From Elusimicrobiota bacterium (GTDB taxonomy: Bacteria; Elusimicrobiota; Elusimicrobia; UBA1565; UBA9628): 7,153 nucleotides of DNA. Shown in pieces: positions 6,201-7,153 of the stretch. Position 1 is the stretch's first letter. The number at the start of each line of letters is the position of its first letter. The position numbers were made by a program, and so were the translations under genes. The stretch covers positions 1-7,153 of the forward strand of contig JAQUNT010000107.1 of NCBI GenBank assembly GCA_028717525.1, read 5' to 3'. The notes below the pieces were generated by a model. The model was not told the origin of the DNA. It was given only the letters and a program-made list of their open reading frames with translations, and made no database searches.

Positions 6201-7153
6201 ATGCCCCGACGACTGCTCCCCATCGTCCTGGCCGCAGCCGCCCTGGCGGCCTGCGCCCCCGTCGTCCAGGAATCCGAGCCCAACGACGACATGGCGCACG
6301 CCAGCCGCCTGCCCCCCAACGGCCGCGCGCGCGGCTCCATCGCGCGGCCGGACGACGTGGACTGGTACAAGGTCTCGGTCGAGCGCGACAGCGGGGTCCT
6401 GGGGCTGCACGTGGGCGGCATCCGCGACGTCGATTTCGTGCTCAGCTTCCGGGACCGGACCGGCGTCGAGCTCAAGCGCATCGACGAGACCGGCGTGGGC
6501 GGCGACGAGGTCGCCACCGACCTGGGCGTCAGCCGCGGCGACTGGTACGTGGTCCTCTCCAACAAGAACCCCAAGGCGGACAACCCCTCCCAGAAATACG
6601 TCCTGACCGCGAAGCTGGAGTCCGCGGCGGGCCGGGAGCTGGAGCCCAACGATACCCCGCTGTCGGCCAATACCTTGGAGCTCAACGGGGTCACGCGCGG
6701 CCACTACTACCCCTATACGAACCTGCTCAGCGAGGACGCGGACAAGACCGAGCAGGACTGGTTCCGCGTCAAGGTGGACCGGGCCGGGGCCTACGCGCTC
6801 AACCTCGACCTCGGCGGCGTCCCCAACGTCGCTCCCGTCCTGGAGTTCTACGACGTCAACGGCTACAAGCTCAAGGAGATCTCGGCCGCCGACGCGGGGC
6901 AGGGCCTGACCTTCAAGGATTTCGGCGTGCGCGCCCCGGCGCAGGTCCTGCTGCGGCTGCGCACGCGCGGCGCGCGCATGGGCAATCCGGATGCCCTCTA
7001 CGAACTCTTGAGCGAGCTGCGGCCTTACGCCGGCCGCTCCGAACTGGAGCCCAACGACCAGCGCGGCGACGCCACCCCCTTGGAGAGGGATTTCATCCTG
7101 GGGCATATCGCTCCCGCCGGGGACGCGGACTGGTACCGGGTCAACGCGGAGGT
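6201..7153 (+). CDS. Lipoprotein with repeated EPND...DWY (PPC-like) domains, 3' truncated by window
   Basis: 317 residues are visible and the frame is still open at the right edge. Residues 1-18 form a lipoprotein signal peptide (MPRRLLPIVLAAAALAAC) with lipobox LAAC and lipidated C18. Residue +2 is Ala, which by the E. coli sorting rule favours the outer membrane. Three copies of a repeat follow, each opening with ExEPND (EPND at 26-29, 148-151, 283-286) and continuing to a D-W-Y/F motif (54-56, 186-188, 310-312) and beta-rich sequence. This matches the general pattern of bacterial pre-peptidase C-terminal (PPC) domains, small beta-sandwich domains usually attached to secreted enzymes. No catalytic domain is visible; one may lie beyond the window, or the protein may be purely structural or binding. 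Third gene of the glgP-PBP-lipoprotein series, 18 nt after the PBP stop. The frame was read directly from the start codon; the long opposite-strand frames over this stretch are shadows. Confidence 0.88.
   Translation, partial: MPRRLLPIVLAAAALAACAPVVQESEPNDDMAHASRLPPNGRARGSIARPDDVDWYKVSVERDSGVLGLHVGGIRDVDFVLSFRDRTGVELKRIDETGVGGDEVATDLGVSRGDWYVVLSNKNPKADNPSQKYVLTAKLESAAGRELEPNDTPLSANTLELNGVTRGHYYPYTNLLSEDADKTEQDWFRVKVDRAGAYALNLDLGGVPNVAPVLEFYDVNGYKLKEISAADAGQGLTFKDFGVRAPAQVLLRLRTRGARMGNPDALYELLSELRPYAGRSELEPNDQRGDATPLERDFILGHIAPAGDADWYRVNAE
6270..6380 (+). repeat. PPC-like repeat unit 1, conserved N-terminal part
   Basis: Residues 24-60 of the lipoprotein, from ESEPNDD to DDVDWYKVSV, starting only six residues after the lipidated cysteine. 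The intervening part (ASRLPPNGRARGSIARP) aligns with the matching part of unit 3. A beta-rich stretch continues to about residue 140. Confidence 0.75.
6636..6770 (+). repeat. PPC-like repeat unit 2, conserved N-terminal part
   Basis: Residues 146-190 of the lipoprotein, from ELEPNDT to EQDWFRV. It is longer than units 1 and 3 because of an insert (YYPYTNLLSEDADKTE) before the DW motif, and Tyr is replaced by Phe. The offset from unit 1 is 122 residues. Confidence 0.75.
7041..7145 (+). repeat. PPC-like repeat unit 3, conserved N-terminal part, cut by window end
   Basis: Residues 281-315 of the lipoprotein, from ELEPNDQ to GDADWYRVNA. The offset from unit 2 is 135 residues. The beta-rich remainder of this unit lies outside the window. 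Confidence 0.75.

Noticed and set aside
4095..7106. Open frame of about 1000 codons on the minus strand across the PBP and lipoprotein genes
   Set aside because: It is antisense to two well-supported genes, and its translation is Gly/Ala/Val/Asp/His-rich low complexity with no domain. In GC-rich DNA with strong third-position bias such stop-free antisense frames are expected.

Overview
The window is a GC-rich (roughly 70% by eye), densely coding bacterial chromosome segment with a strong preference for G or C at third codon positions. A lipoprotein with a lipobox and a class A penicillin-binding protein show a bacterium with a peptidoglycan wall, probably with an outer membrane. Nothing here fixes the phylum. 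Candidates are GC-rich Gram-negative lineages such as Myxococcota-like deltaproteobacteria or uncultured Elusimicrobiota-type groups, and this is a guess. There are no RNA genes, insertion sequences, CRISPR arrays or phage genes, and the region reads as core chromosome.

Layout. (1) Bases 1-431 (+) hold the 3' end of a tRNA-dihydrouridine synthase gene of DusB type. (2) A perfect 10-bp inverted repeat spans its stop codon, between two convergent transcription units. (3) Bases 475-1919 (-) hold a two-gene unit with a 4-nt ATGA overlap. The first gene encodes an exported protein with an apparent Cys-His-Asp arrangement of papain/transglutaminase-like type, and the second encodes an unrecognised 221-residue soluble protein. 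(4) Bases 1920-2005 form an 86-bp divergent intergenic region with a plausible extended -10 promoter on each strand. Each -10 box ends 9 nt before the start codon, so both messages may be almost or fully leaderless. (5) From 2006 to the right edge (+) lie an alpha-glucan phosphorylase (glgP, GT35), a bifunctional class A PBP, and a lipoprotein with at least three EPND...DWY (PPC-like) repeats that runs off the window. These three are separated by only 34 and 18 nt and may be co-transcribed, though an AT-rich patch at the end of the PBP gene could be an extra promoter for the lipoprotein.

How the genes fit together: Dus modifies tRNA and is housekeeping. GlgP releases glucose-1-phosphate from storage glucan, and the PBP polymerises and crosslinks peptidoglycan. 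The lipoprotein and the exported Cys-His-Asp protein are both envelope-located but of unknown role. A shared pathway is not demonstrated; the most novel parts are the minus-strand pair and the repeat lipoprotein.
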